DNA of 64,000 nucleotides from Pseudomonas frederiksbergensis (lineage in GTDB: Bacteria > Pseudomonadota > Gammaproteobacteria > Pseudomonadales > Pseudomonadaceae), in assembly GCF_000802155.2 (NCBI RefSeq), contig NZ_JQGJ02000008.1:1-64000 (forward strand). Direction: 5' to 3'. The notes under the pieces are model-generated. The model did not search any database and had not been told where the DNA came from. It saw only the letters and a program-made list of their open reading frames with translations. This document shows, one piece after another, positions 43,971-53,679 of the stretch (position 1 is its first letter; each line of letters opens with the position of its first letter). Both the position numbers and the translations under genes were made by a program.

Positions 43971-43993
43971 GCCGTGCCCGAAAAAGGCACGGC
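43971..43993. other. Hairpin after the acyl-CoA synthetase
   Basis: Perfect 8-bp arms GCCGTGCC/GGCACGGC flank a 7-base CGAAAAA loop, eight bases after the stop. There is no T-run, so it may protect the mRNA end rather than terminate. A CAAGCGCTTG palindrome lies shortly after, in the 287-base gap before the DUF1302 gene. No gene is seen in this gap. Confidence 0.5.
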
Positions 43994-44249
43994 AGCCCCA
44001 CCAAGCAAGCGCTTGTCTTGTCAAATCGGAAATTTCAGCCATCCTTGCCATGCCGATAAACGTCGGCCTGGCGAAGGACTGTTCCAGAGTGGTCGAGGGC
44101 TGCAAATCACACTTTAGAGGGATCAAGCCGTACTACCCGCTGGCTATAGTCCGCTCAAGGATTTTCGGAATGGGACGCGCGTGCCAGCACGGCGAAGGGT
44201 TTCCGGAAATACCCACTGCCATAAAAATAAAACACATGGAGTTGCGTCG

Positions 44250-46106
44250 ATGACCTCAGCAAACACCTTCTGGCGCCGGGCAAAATTGCCGCTGGCCGTC
44301 AGTCTTGCCTCCTCGCTCGCCGGCCCGGCATTCGGCGTCAGCTTCAACATCGGTGAAATTGAAGGCCAGTTCGACTCGGCCCTGTCGGTCGGCGCGAGCT
44401 GGTCCACGGCCAAGGCCAATCGAGACCTGATCGGCGTCAACAACGGCGGCAAGGGCCTGTCCCAGACCTCCGATGACGGCCACCTGAACTTCAAGCGCGG
44501 CGAGACCTTCTCGAAGATCTTCAAGGGCATCCATGACCTGGAACTGAAGTACGGCGACACCGGTGTGTTTGTACGGGGCAAGTACTGGTACGACTTCGAA
44601 CTCAAGGACGAAGACCGCCTGTACAAGGACATCAGCGACAACAACCGCAAGGAAGGCGCGAAGTCGTCCGGCGTGCAGCTCCTCGATGCATTCGTCTACC
44701 ACAACTACGCCATTGCCGATCAGCCGGGTTCGGTCCGCCTGGGCAAGCAGGTGGTCAGCTGGGGTGAGAGCACCTTCATCCAGGGTGGCATCAACTCCAT
44801 CAACCCGGTCGACGTGTCCGCGTTCCGTCGTCCAGGCGCCGAGGTCAAGGAAGGCCTGATCCCGGTCAACATGTTCTACGTGTCCCAGAGCCTGACCGAT
44901 AACCTGTCTGCCGAAGCTTTCTACCAGATCGAGTGGGACCAGACGGTTGTGGATAACTGCGGGACGTTCTTCTCCCAGCCGGATGTGATCGCCGACGGCT
45001 GTGACGACAACCTGCGCGTGCTGAACAAACGTTCGCGCATTCCTGCCGCCGCCTTGCCAACCTTGACCGCCCTGGGCGTGAACGTAAACGAGGAAGGTGT
45101 CCTGGTTCGTCGTGGTCCCGACCGCGATGCCCGTGATAGCGGCCAGTGGGGCGCGTCCCTGAAGTACATGTTCGAGCCGCTGGACACCGAGTTCGGTGCC
45201 TACTTCATGAACTACCACAGCCGTGCGCCGATCTTCAGCGCCACGGGCGCGGCGGCACGTTTCTACAACCAGCCGCTGGGTCCACTGGCTGCATTGCGTC
45301 CGGTGATCGTGGCGGGCAACTCGAACTACTTCGTCGAGTACCCGGAAGACATCCGGCTCTACGGCCTGAGCTTCTCCACCACGCTGCCCACCGGCACCGC
45401 GTGGAGCGGTGAGTTGAGCTACCGTCCGAACGCTCCGGTCCAGCTGAGCACCACCGATATCCTGTTCGCCGGTGTGACGCCGATTCCGGGCTTCGGCAAT
45501 GCTTCCGTACTGGACGGCGCGCCGGGCCAGGACCTGCATGGCTATCGCCGCAAGGAAATCACCCAGTTCCAGACCACCTTCACCCACTTCCTCGATCAAG
45601 TCATGGGCGCCAGCCGCCTGACCCTCGTCGGCGAAATCGGTGTGACGCACGTGGGCGGCCTGGAAAGCCGTTCCGAGGCGCGCTACGGTCGTGACCCGGT
45701 GTTCGGGCCTGGCGAGCTGCCCGGCGGCTTCTGCAACACTCTTAACACGTCGACAGCGGCAGGTGGCGGCCAGACCATCGGTGCCGTGAACAGCAATTGC
45801 AACAACGATGGCTTCACCACTTCCAACTCCTGGGGCTACCGCGCACGCGCCATCTGGGATTACCCGGACGTCTTCGCCGGTGTGAACCTCAAGCCCAACG
45901 TGGCTTGGTCCCATGACGTCAAGGGCTACTCGCCAGGTCCTGGCGCCAACTTCGAGGAAGGTCGCAAGGCCGTCAGCCTCGGGCTGGATGCCGAGTACCA
46001 GAACACCTACAACGCGAGCCTGGCCTACACCAACTTCTTTGGCGGGGACTTCAGTACCGTGGATGATCGCGACTTCCTGGCGCTCAGCGTCGGCGTGAAC
46101 TTCTAA
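44250..46106 (+). CDS. DUF1302 envelope protein
   Basis: A 618-residue protein with a signal peptide (cleavage near AFGVS) and many amphipathic beta strands ending in the C-terminal aromatic FLALSVGVNF, consistent with an outer-membrane barrel. DUF1302 partners with DUF1329 in lipid- or steroid-type uptake clusters. The ATG has a GGAG site and follows an AAAAATAA stretch. Confidence 0.9.
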   Translation: MTSANTFWRRAKLPLAVSLASSLAGPAFGVSFNIGEIEGQFDSALSVGASWSTAKANRDLIGVNNGGKGLSQTSDDGHLNFKRGETFSKIFKGIHDLELKYGDTGVFVRGKYWYDFELKDEDRLYKDISDNNRKEGAKSSGVQLLDAFVYHNYAIADQPGSVRLGKQVVSWGESTFIQGGINSINPVDVSAFRRPGAEVKEGLIPVNMFYVSQSLTDNLSAEAFYQIEWDQTVVDNCGTFFSQPDVIADGCDDNLRVLNKRSRIPAAALPTLTALGVNVNEEGVLVRRGPDRDARDSGQWGASLKYMFEPLDTEFGAYFMNYHSRAPIFSATGAAARFYNQPLGPLAALRPVIVAGNSNYFVEYPEDIRLYGLSFSTTLPTGTAWSGELSYRPNAPVQLSTTDILFAGVTPIPGFGNASVLDGAPGQDLHGYRRKEITQFQTTFTHFLDQVMGASRLTLVGEIGVTHVGGLESRSEARYGRDPVFGPGELPGGFCNTLNTSTAAGGGQTIGAVNSNCNNDGFTTSNSWGYRARAIWDYPDVFAGVNLKPNVAWSHDVKGYSPGPGANFEEGRKAVSLGLDAEYQNTYNASLAYTNFFGGDFSTVDDRDFLALSVGVNF

Positions 46107-46130
46107 GCACCGTATTCAGGACGACACACT

Positions 46131-47495
46131 ATGAAAATAACAAAGAATCTGTTGCAAGTCGGTGCGCTGGGATTGTCCCTGCTGGCAGCCAGCGTCATGG
46201 CCGCGGTGCCTGCCGCCGAGGCCGATAAGCTGGGCAAGAGCCTGACGCCGATGGGCGCCGAGATGGCCGGCAACGCCGATGGTTCGATTTCGGCCTGGAA
46301 ACCCATGGCCAAGAATGCCGGCAGCGTCGATGGCAAGGGCTTCCTCGCCGACCCGTACGCCAATGAAAAGCCTCTGTTCACCATTACTGGACAGAACGTC
46401 GACCAGTACAAGGACAAGCTCGCCCCGGGCCAGTACGCAATGTTCAAGCGCTACCCGGAAACCTTCAAGATGCCGGTCTACCCGACCCATCGCGGTGCTA
46501 CCGTGCCGGATGAAGTGCTGGCTTCCATCAAGAAAAACGCCGTGAACACCAAGCTGGTGGGTGCAGGCAACGGCCTGGAGAATTTCGAGACGGCGGTGCC
46601 GTTCCCGATTCCCCAGAGTGGCCTGGAAGTGATCTGGAACCACATCACCCGCTACCGCGGCGGCAGCGTGACTCGCCTGGTGACCCAGGCTACGCCGCAG
46701 CCCAACGGTTCGTACAACCTGGTGTACTTCCAGGACCAGTTCGTGTTCCGCGACAAGATCAAGGGCTTCGATCCGGCCAACCCGGGCAACGTGCTGTTCT
46801 ACTTCAAGCAGCAAGTGACTGCGCCGGCGCGCCTGGCCGGTACCGTGCTGCTGGTGCACGAAACCCTCGACCAGGTGAAGGAGCCGCGCAAGGCGTGGAT
46901 CTACAACGCCGGCCAACGCCGCGTGCGCCAGGCCCCGCAAGTCGCCTACGACGGCCCGGGCACCGCCGCCGACGGCCTGCGGACTTCCGACAACCTGGAC
47001 ATGTACAACGGCGCGCCGGATCGTTACGACTGGAAGCTTGAAGGCAAGAAGGAGCTGTACATCGCCTCCAACAGCCACAAGATCGATTCGCCGCAGCTCA
47101 AGTACGCCGACATCCTCAAGGCCGGCCACATCAACCAGGACCTGGCGCGTTATGAGCTGCGTCGTGTCTGGCACGTGACTGCGACCCTGAAGGAAGGCCA
47201 GCGCCACATCTACGCCAAGCGTGACTTCTATATCGACGAAGACACCTGGCAAGCCGCTGTCATCGACCACTACGACGGTCGTGGCCAACTGTGGCGCGTG
47301 GCCGAGGCCCATGCCGAGAACTACTACGACAAGCAAGTGCCGTGGTACGCCCTGGAAACGCTCTATGACCTGCAATCCGGTCGCTACCTGGCCCTGGGCA
47401 TGAAGAACGAAGAAAAATCGGCCTACGACTTCGGCTTCACCGCGTCCACCAGCGACTTCACCCCGGCGGCATTGCGCCAGGAAGGCGTTCGCTAA
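46131..47495 (+). CDS. DUF1329 outer-membrane-associated protein
   Basis: A 454-residue protein with a signal peptide (cleavage after VMA). DUF1329 has a LolA/LppX-like fold that binds lipid chains. Motifs: GSITRLV-like RGGSVTRLVTQ, RKAWIYNAGQRRVRQAPQ, DRYDWKLEGKKELYI. It follows DUF1302 by 24 bases and ends at a strong terminator. Confidence 0.9.
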   Translation: MKITKNLLQVGALGLSLLAASVMAAVPAAEADKLGKSLTPMGAEMAGNADGSISAWKPMAKNAGSVDGKGFLADPYANEKPLFTITGQNVDQYKDKLAPGQYAMFKRYPETFKMPVYPTHRGATVPDEVLASIKKNAVNTKLVGAGNGLENFETAVPFPIPQSGLEVIWNHITRYRGGSVTRLVTQATPQPNGSYNLVYFQDQFVFRDKIKGFDPANPGNVLFYFKQQVTAPARLAGTVLLVHETLDQVKEPRKAWIYNAGQRRVRQAPQVAYDGPGTAADGLRTSDNLDMYNGAPDRYDWKLEGKKELYIASNSHKIDSPQLKYADILKAGHINQDLARYELRRVWHVTATLKEGQRHIYAKRDFYIDEDTWQAAVIDHYDGRGQLWRVAEAHAENYYDKQVPWYALETLYDLQSGRYLALGMKNEEKSAYDFGFTASTSDFTPAALRQEGVR

Positions 47496-47522
47496 ACCGC
47501 TTCGCCCGAGGCCGCATCCTCG

Positions 47523-47556
47523 AAAAACGCCCCGACTGGTTCGGGGCGTTTTTTTT
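47523..47556 (+). terminator. Rho-independent terminator
   Basis: AACGCCCCGA-CTGG-TTCGGGGCGTT is followed by T8, 27 bases after the DUF1329 stop. Confidence 0.93.
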
Positions 47557-47573
47557 GCCTTAGCGCAATCGAC

Positions 47574-47601
47574 TTGTAGCCTTTTTGTAGCCATTTGTAG
47601 C
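47574..47601. repeat. Three phased TTGTAGC direct repeats
   Basis: TTGTAGC occurs at 47574-47580, 47585-47591 and 47595-47601, spaced 11 and 10 bases, so all face one side of the helix. It lies 82 bases before the LuxR-type regulator start and may be its binding or autoregulatory site. Confidence 0.5.
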
Positions 47602-47682
47602 ACTCCCTTCAATACGTCCTCGTTTACGGCTAGTCTGCGGACATCTGCAACGCCGCCACCCGCATTCCAACAAGAGCCGGCC

Positions 47683-50415
47683 ATGACTGATTTGTCTTCA
47701 CCCCCGGATTCTTCCCGCGCTGCCTTTGCGGTACAGGAAGGGCGCTTCTACCGCCCACCCTTGCCCGACGGCCACATCGTGCGGCCGCGGTTGTGCGAGC
47801 GTCTGAGCGCGGGGCTCGGTGGTCGGTTGCTGTTGGTCAGTGCTCCGGCAGGGTTCGGCAAGAGTTCGCTGGCGGTGGAGTTCTGCCAGGGCTTGCCGAC
47901 CCATTGGCACAGCCTCTGGTTGGGGCTCAGTGCCAGGGACAACGATCCGGGGCGTTTCCTGGAACGGTTGCTCGAAGGGCTCCAGGCCTTTTTCCCCCAG
48001 TTGGGCGGGCGTGCGTTGGGACTGCTGAAGATGCGCCAACGCCACCAGCCCTTCGCTTTCGAGGAATGGCTCGACGGCCTGCTCGATGAGTTATCCGGAC
48101 ATTTATCTGCGCGCGCGCCCTTGCTGCTGGTGCTCGACGATTACCACCTCGCCCAGAGCCCGGTGCTGGATCGCTGCCTGCAGTTTTTCCTCAACCACCT
48201 GCCCGAAGGATTGCTGGTACTGGTGACCAGCCGCCAGCGGCCGGACTGGCATCTGGCGCGCTTGCGCCTGTCGCGCCAGTTGCTCGAACTCAACGAGCAG
48301 GACCTGCGCCTGACCCACGACGAAGCGCAGACGCTGCTCCAGCACCACAGCAGTTCACTGCGGGGGGAGGCCTTGGAGAGCCTGATCCAGCGCAGCGAAG
48401 GGTGGGTCGCAGGGCTGCGTTTCTGGCTGCTGGCCGCTTCCGAGGCCGGCAGCGAAGGGCGACTGCCCCAGGCCCTTCACGGCGGGGAAGGGCTGATTCG
48501 TGACTATTTGCTTGAAGAGGTCATCGACTGCCTGCCTGCCGAGGTGCAGGCATTTCTCTACGACATCGCTGCGCAGGAACGTTTTTGCAGCGAGCTGTGC
48601 GATGCGGTGCGCGACGCCCATGACAGCCAGGAAATTCTCCAATACCTGGCGGCCCACCAGGTATTCCTCGTGCCGCTGGACGAGCACGGCCACTGGTACC
48701 GTTTCCATCATTTGTTTTCCGATCTGTTGCGCAGCCGGCCCAGCGCGCAAGCCATGGTGCCGGCGGCGACCCTGCATCTGCGCGCCTGTCGCTGGTTCAA
48801 TGCCCAGGGCTTGATCGACGAAGCCGTGGAGCAGGCGCTGCGCGCCGGACATCTGGACGTGGCGGCGAACCTGGTGCAGAACCTCTCGGAGGAACAACTG
48901 CTGGCCGAGCAGAATGTCGGCATGTTGCTGCGCTGGAAAATGGACCTGCCCGACAGCCTGCTCATCAGCACGCCGCGGTTGATCGTACTCTACAGCTGGG
49001 CCCTGGGCCTGGCTTGTCAACTGGACGCCGCCGAGGAACTGGCCGCCCACTTGAGCCGCTTCCTGCCGGCTCCATCGGCCACCGCGCATAAATCCATGCT
49101 CGCCCAATGGCTGGCGCTGAGTGGCATCGTCGCCCGTGGCCGTGGCGATCGCCAGGCCACCATTCGCTATTGCACCGAAGCCCTGGAAAGCCTGCCGCAA
49201 AAACGCTATGGCCAACGCTTGATGTGCTTGTCCACTTTGTCGAACCTGGCGATCGCCGACGGTGACCTGTGGCGTGCCCGCGCATTGAATCGCGACTCCC
49301 TGGAGCTGGCGCAGCGGGTCGGTAACCCTCTGTTCGAGGCCTTGGCCCATTACGATCGCGCCCGGGTGTTGCAGGCGCGAGGGGAGATCCTGAGGGCGCT
49401 CGATGAGGTGAAGCAGGGCTTGCAGCGCTTGCACGCGCTCTCGCCCCAACGGCTGTATGCGGTGCGCGCGCGACTGGTCTTGTATGAAGGTTTCCTGTTG
49501 ACGCTGCGCATGCAATCCCCGGCCGGGTTGGCGCGGTTGCAGGCGGGCCTCACCGAAGCCCGGGCCTGCCGGGATATCAGCGTGCTGATCGGCCATTGCG
49601 TGATCGCTCGTGTCGAAGGCCATGCGGGCGAGTTTGCCCGAGCCTTTGCCGAACTGGCCGAAGCCGAGCGGTTGATGCATATCTGGGATGTTCCGCCGGT
49701 CTATTACCTGGCGATGATTACACTGGTCAAATGCGAGCTCTGGTTAGCCCAGGGCCGCACTGAACTGGCCGAAGCCTGGCTGGCGCGGCTGGGACAGACC
49801 TATACCGGCGAGCGGGCCGCCGCGCCACCGGAATTCCATCCACAACTGCCTTTGCATGTCGAGCTGCAGCAGGCCCTGCTGGAATCCATTCGCGGCCAAC
49901 CGATGCAGGCCGAAGGGCGGCTCGATGCGTTGCTCCAGCACGCCCAGCAAACCGGACGGCAGATGCTCGCGGTGATGGTGCTCAACCAGAAAGTTGCATT
50001 GCTGCTGGGCGTGGGCCGTGAACCCGAAGCTCGCAGCACGTTGGCCCAGGCCTTCGAAGCCGCCATCGGGGGAGTGTTGCAACCGTTCGAATGGTTGCTG
50101 AAGGAGCGTCCCGAATGGTTGCGCGAACAACTGCTGCAAGCGCCGCCCAGCGAATTGCGCCAACAGTTGCTCGAGCGTTTACCCTCGACGACTCAGCCGG
50201 TCGAATCGTCGGCATCGGTGGAAACCCTCAGCAGCCGGGAGCGGGCGGTGCTGCAACTGATTGCCCAGGGATGTTCCAACCAGGAAATCAGCGAGCAGTT
50301 GTTCATTTCGCTGCACACGGTGAAGACCCACGCCAGCCACATCAACAGCAAGCTCGGCGTCGAGCGCCGCACCCAGGCCGTGGCGCGGGCGAAGGCGTTG
50401 GGGTTGTTGGGATGA
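47683..50415 (+). CDS. MalT-type LuxR-family transcriptional regulator
   Basis: A 910-residue STAND ATPase regulator. Walker A APAGFGKSS (Lys60), Walker B LLLVLDDYH, a long helical-repeat sensor, and a C-terminal LuxR helix-turn-helix (LSSRERAVLQLIAQGCSNQE). Such regulators sense an inducer through the repeats and activate neighbouring catabolic genes. It lies just after the lipid module, so it likely controls that operon; the inducer is unknown. The region before it has phased repeats. Confidence 0.92.
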   Translation: MTDLSSPPDSSRAAFAVQEGRFYRPPLPDGHIVRPRLCERLSAGLGGRLLLVSAPAGFGKSSLAVEFCQGLPTHWHSLWLGLSARDNDPGRFLERLLEGLQAFFPQLGGRALGLLKMRQRHQPFAFEEWLDGLLDELSGHLSARAPLLLVLDDYHLAQSPVLDRCLQFFLNHLPEGLLVLVTSRQRPDWHLARLRLSRQLLELNEQDLRLTHDEAQTLLQHHSSSLRGEALESLIQRSEGWVAGLRFWLLAASEAGSEGRLPQALHGGEGLIRDYLLEEVIDCLPAEVQAFLYDIAAQERFCSELCDAVRDAHDSQEILQYLAAHQVFLVPLDEHGHWYRFHHLFSDLLRSRPSAQAMVPAATLHLRACRWFNAQGLIDEAVEQALRAGHLDVAANLVQNLSEEQLLAEQNVGMLLRWKMDLPDSLLISTPRLIVLYSWALGLACQLDAAEELAAHLSRFLPAPSATAHKSMLAQWLALSGIVARGRGDRQATIRYCTEALESLPQKRYGQRLMCLSTLSNLAIADGDLWRARALNRDSLELAQRVGNPLFEALAHYDRARVLQARGEILRALDEVKQGLQRLHALSPQRLYAVRARLVLYEGFLLTLRMQSPAGLARLQAGLTEARACRDISVLIGHCVIARVEGHAGEFARAFAELAEAERLMHIWDVPPVYYLAMITLVKCELWLAQGRTELAEAWLARLGQTYTGERAAAPPEFHPQLPLHVELQQALLESIRGQPMQAEGRLDALLQHAQQTGRQMLAVMVLNQKVALLLGVGREPEARSTLAQAFEAAIGGVLQPFEWLLKERPEWLREQLLQAPPSELRQQLLERLPSTTQPVESSASVETLSSRERAVLQLIAQGCSNQEISEQLFISLHTVKTHASHINSKLGVERRTQAVARAKALGLLG

Positions 50416-50438
50416 GCATGAGCCAAGGAATTCCTTAG

Positions 50439-50939
50439 ATGTTGCCGCAGTACAAGACCATCCCAACCCCCGTCGGCGAGCTGATTCTCGTCGCCCGCGG
50501 CACCAAGCTGGCGGCCATCCTGTGGGAAAACGAACGGCTCAACCGAGTGCGTCTCGGGCCGCTGGAGCTCGACAACGATCACCCGACCCTCAAGGAAACC
50601 GAGCGTCAATTGCTTGAATACTTCGCCGGCCAGCGCCGCCAGTTCGAGCTGGCGCTGGACTTCGCTGGCACCGATTTCCAGGTGCGGGTCTGGCAGGCGT
50701 TGCTGACCATCCCATTCGGTGAAACCCGCAGCTACCGCGACATCGCCATCCAGATCGGCCAACCGACCGCGACACGCGCTGTCGGTGCTGCCAACGGCCG
50801 CAACCCGATCTCGATCATTGCCCCATGCCACCGCGTCATCGGCACCTCCGGCAGCCTCACCGGTTTCGCCGGCGGCCTTGCGGCTAAACAGTTCCTACTG
50901 AGCCTCGAAGGCCAACAGAGCCTGCAACTGGCATTCTGA
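50439..50939 (+). CDS. ogt: Methylated-DNA--protein-cysteine methyltransferase
   Basis: A 166-residue suicide repair protein removing O6-alkylguanine damage. The acceptor Cys is in IAPCHRVIG, with FQVRVWQALLTIPFGETRSY before it. The N-terminal part is short, as in Ogt rather than Ada. It begins 23 bases after the LuxR gene and may share its transcript. Confidence 0.95.
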   Translation: MLPQYKTIPTPVGELILVARGTKLAAILWENERLNRVRLGPLELDNDHPTLKETERQLLEYFAGQRRQFELALDFAGTDFQVRVWQALLTIPFGETRSYRDIAIQIGQPTATRAVGAANGRNPISIIAPCHRVIGTSGSLTGFAGGLAAKQFLLSLEGQQSLQLAF

Positions 50940-51051
50940 ACCCTGCCCAAATCCACAATGAATTTTGTGCAGCTGAAAAGTCGCTGCGGGATTTGGAAAT
51001 CCGTTTACAGTGTTTACCCGCTTCAAACACAAACCGCCAACGGAGCCCTCT

Positions 51052-51660
51052 ATGGCCGGCTACGGACTGTTCCTGCTGCTCGCAACCCTGACCATCCTCA
51101 GCCCGGGACCGGGCGTGGTGCTGACGCTGTCCAACTCGGTGCGTCACGGCTGGAGTGGCGCCTTGCCCGGAATTCTGGGCATTGCCCTCGGCGGTTTCCT
51201 GGTGGCGGCAATCTCGGCCAGCAGCGTGGGCCTGATCCTGGCTACCTCGGCGACGGCATTCACCGTGTTGAAGTACGTGGGTGCGGCGTACCTGCTGTAC
51301 CTGGGCCTGAAGATGTGGAACACCAAGACCTTCATTCCAACCCTCAACGACACGCCTTCGCGCCCCTGGCGGCGATTTGTCGAGGCGTTGTCGATCCAGT
51401 TGCTCAACCCCAAGGCAGGGTTCTTTTTCCTGGCTGTCTTCCCACAGTTCATCGAGCCGGCAGGTAACTATTACACGCAGTTCTTCTTGCTGGTGGCGTC
51501 CTACGGCTTGCTGGTGATGGGCATCCACAGCGCCTACGCATTGATGGCGAGCCGTGCCAGGGGCTGGCTCTCGACTCGCCAGGGCGCGCGGATCGTGGGC
51601 AAGCTCTCCGGCGCGACGTTCTTTTCCTTCGGCGTGTTGATGGCCTCGGCCAGCAAGTGA
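51052..51660 (+). CDS. LysE/RhtB-family exporter
   Basis: A 202-residue inner-membrane protein with SPGPGVVLTLSNSVRHGWSG near the start and LNPKAGFFFLAVFPQF, the LysE/RhtB signature. The substrate is unknown. The start follows GGAGCCCTCT. Its stop abuts that of the convergent PhoD-like gene. Confidence 0.88.
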   Translation: MAGYGLFLLLATLTILSPGPGVVLTLSNSVRHGWSGALPGILGIALGGFLVAAISASSVGLILATSATAFTVLKYVGAAYLLYLGLKMWNTKTFIPTLNDTPSRPWRRFVEALSIQLLNPKAGFFFLAVFPQFIEPAGNYYTQFFLLVASYGLLVMGIHSAYALMASRARGWLSTRQGARIVGKLSGATFFSFGVLMASASK

Positions 51661-53568
51661 TCAGCTCGTGGGGGATTTCGGCGCCAGCATCCGTGTGGGT
51701 GGCTTGCCGTCGGCATTGTGTTGATAGATTCGCACGGGTTGCCCCTGTTCGTTGAAAAACACCTGGCCGATGCCCGCCGAGTTCCACAAGCGTTCCCCGG
51801 CCTCGGCGTGTTCCGGGACATGGGGAACGATGCGCATGCTGCGGCGCTTGGTGAACCAGTTCAGCGGCGAGCGCGGCGAGTAGAGCCAACGGTTGAGGCG
51901 GTCGAACCATTCCAGCAGCGCCGGCGGAAACTCATTCTTGATGCCGCTGCTGGTGATTTGCCAGACGCAAGGTCCGCCCTTGCGATGTGGGATCAATACC
52001 TCGTAGACGAAGGAATAATGCACATCGCCCGACAGCACCACGTAGCTGCCCGGGGTTCGCGAGTGTCGGAAAATATTCAAGATCACCTGGGCCGCGCCAC
52101 GGTGGGCCATCCAGTTTTCCGCGTCCACCAGCAGCGGGTAGCCGCACCAGCTGAACACCCGCTGCACGGTCTCGATCAGCTTGACGCCGAAGATCGGCGC
52201 CGGCGAGACGATGATCGCCGAAGGGTGGTCGAGCAATTCCTGTTGCAGTTCGCTCAGGGCTTCCCAATCCAGCAGGCCCGACGGCTGCTTGAGGCTGTTT
52301 TCGCTGCGCCAGCGGCGCGTACGGGTGTCCAGCACCACCAGCGCCGGGGTACTCGGCAGCACGTAGTGCCATCGTTGGAAACCGAGTAATTGGTCGATCA
52401 GCGCATCCTGGGGCGCGCTGTCGATGTAGCGGTCCCGGGCGGTGTCGCTCAAGGCCAGGGTTTGCTGGATGACCTCGCCAAACGCATCCGGATTGTTGCC
52501 CCAGCCCTGGCAGAGCATGTAGGCGATCAGCGCGTTGCCGATAATACGTTTGGAGAAGGGATGGCCGTAGGCCGTTTCTTCCCACTGGGCCGACAGGTTC
52601 CAGTCGTCCGTGATGTCGTGATCGTCGAAGATCATCAGGCAGGACAGGTGGGCGAACACCCGTGCCACGCCGCCCAGCCCGGTCTTGAAGGCTTCGATGC
52701 GTTGGTGTTCCAGATCGTAGCGCTGGCGCCGTTCGGCGGTCAGTTCCGGCGGTTGCGGGTCGATCAGCGTCCAGGGCACGGGCGACCACACCAACAAGTA
52801 CATGGCCATGACCTCGGAGAAGGTCACCAGGTGATTGTCGGCGCTGCTGCTGGTGAAGATCGGCTTGCGCGCCCCGCCGAAAAAACGCTCGCGCAGGGTT
52901 TCGTTGCTTTCCAATGCCGGCAGCAGGTCGGCGCGGTGATAGTAGCTGGCCGGGTGCTGATAGAGCTTGGCGCTGTCTTCCACCACGGCGCCTTCGAGGC
53001 ACTCTTCAAACAACCCAAGGCGCTCGATCAAGGCATGGATCGCCCGCAGCATCGGCCCGGCCACATCGTCGGCATACACCTGGTCGCCGCTCATCATCAG
53101 CAGCGCCGGCCGTTGTTCGGGAGACTGCGCCAGCAACCGGTCGACGCAGAGCAGTCCATCGTTGGCCGGGTAATGGGGTTTGCGGCAGGAGCCGTGGACC
53201 AATTGGTCAATGTGCGAATGCACCACGAAACTCGGACACTGCGCAGCGCCATACACCAGATGCGGCGCCCATTCGGCGATGCCGGCACCGTCCACCAGCA
53301 GGTCGTAGTCAATCGCCGCGTCCAGCGGCAAGGCGGTATCGAGTGGCACGTCGATCAAGTGCACAAACGCGTGACGGCCCACCGGGACTACCGTGCAACG
53401 CGTGGCGTCCAGTGGCAGATCGGCCACGCCGACCAGCCGCAGCGTCAGCGCCAACGGCCGCGAACCCACCAGCCACATCACCAGCCGCTTGGGTTCCAGC
53501 CGCCGCAACAACGGGCCGACGAGGACGGAGGGCAGGGGCGTGGAGGTGTGGGAAGAGGACGGCAACAT
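51661..53568 (-). CDS. PhoD-like metallophosphatase
   Basis: A 635-residue PhoD-type protein with metal-binding motifs MMSGDQVYADDVAG, MIFDDHDITDDWN and VLSGDVHYSFVYEVLI. No clear signal peptide is seen, so it may be cytosolic. The ATG at 53568 is chosen; a TTG at 53592 would add eight residues. Substrate could be a phosphodiester or phosphonate. Confidence 0.85.
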   Translation of the reverse strand: MLPSSSHTSTPLPSVLVGPLLRRLEPKRLVMWLVGSRPLALTLRLVGVADLPLDATRCTVVPVGRHAFVHLIDVPLDTALPLDAAIDYDLLVDGAGIAEWAPHLVYGAAQCPSFVVHSHIDQLVHGSCRKPHYPANDGLLCVDRLLAQSPEQRPALLMMSGDQVYADDVAGPMLRAIHALIERLGLFEECLEGAVVEDSAKLYQHPASYYHRADLLPALESNETLRERFFGGARKPIFTSSSADNHLVTFSEVMAMYLLVWSPVPWTLIDPQPPELTAERRQRYDLEHQRIEAFKTGLGGVARVFAHLSCLMIFDDHDITDDWNLSAQWEETAYGHPFSKRIIGNALIAYMLCQGWGNNPDAFGEVIQQTLALSDTARDRYIDSAPQDALIDQLLGFQRWHYVLPSTPALVVLDTRTRRWRSENSLKQPSGLLDWEALSELQQELLDHPSAIIVSPAPIFGVKLIETVQRVFSWCGYPLLVDAENWMAHRGAAQVILNIFRHSRTPGSYVVLSGDVHYSFVYEVLIPHRKGGPCVWQITSSGIKNEFPPALLEWFDRLNRWLYSPRSPLNWFTKRRSMRIVPHVPEHAEAGERLWNSAGIGQVFFNEQGQPVRIYQHNADGKPPTRMLAPKSPTS

Positions 53569-53647
53569 GCGTGGGAAAAGCTCTGCTTTCAAAGGAAAGC
53601 GGGATCATAACGCAATGTGCCCGGGGGCTGTGGAGGCAGCACGCTTA

Positions 53648-53675
53648 TGGCGAGGGAGCAAGCCCCCTCGCCACA
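53648..53675. repeat. Single REP palindrome
   Basis: TGGCGAGGGAGCAAGCCCCCTCGCCA lies just after the dctM stop and may end that operon. Confidence 0.75.
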
Positions 53676-53679
53676 AGAC

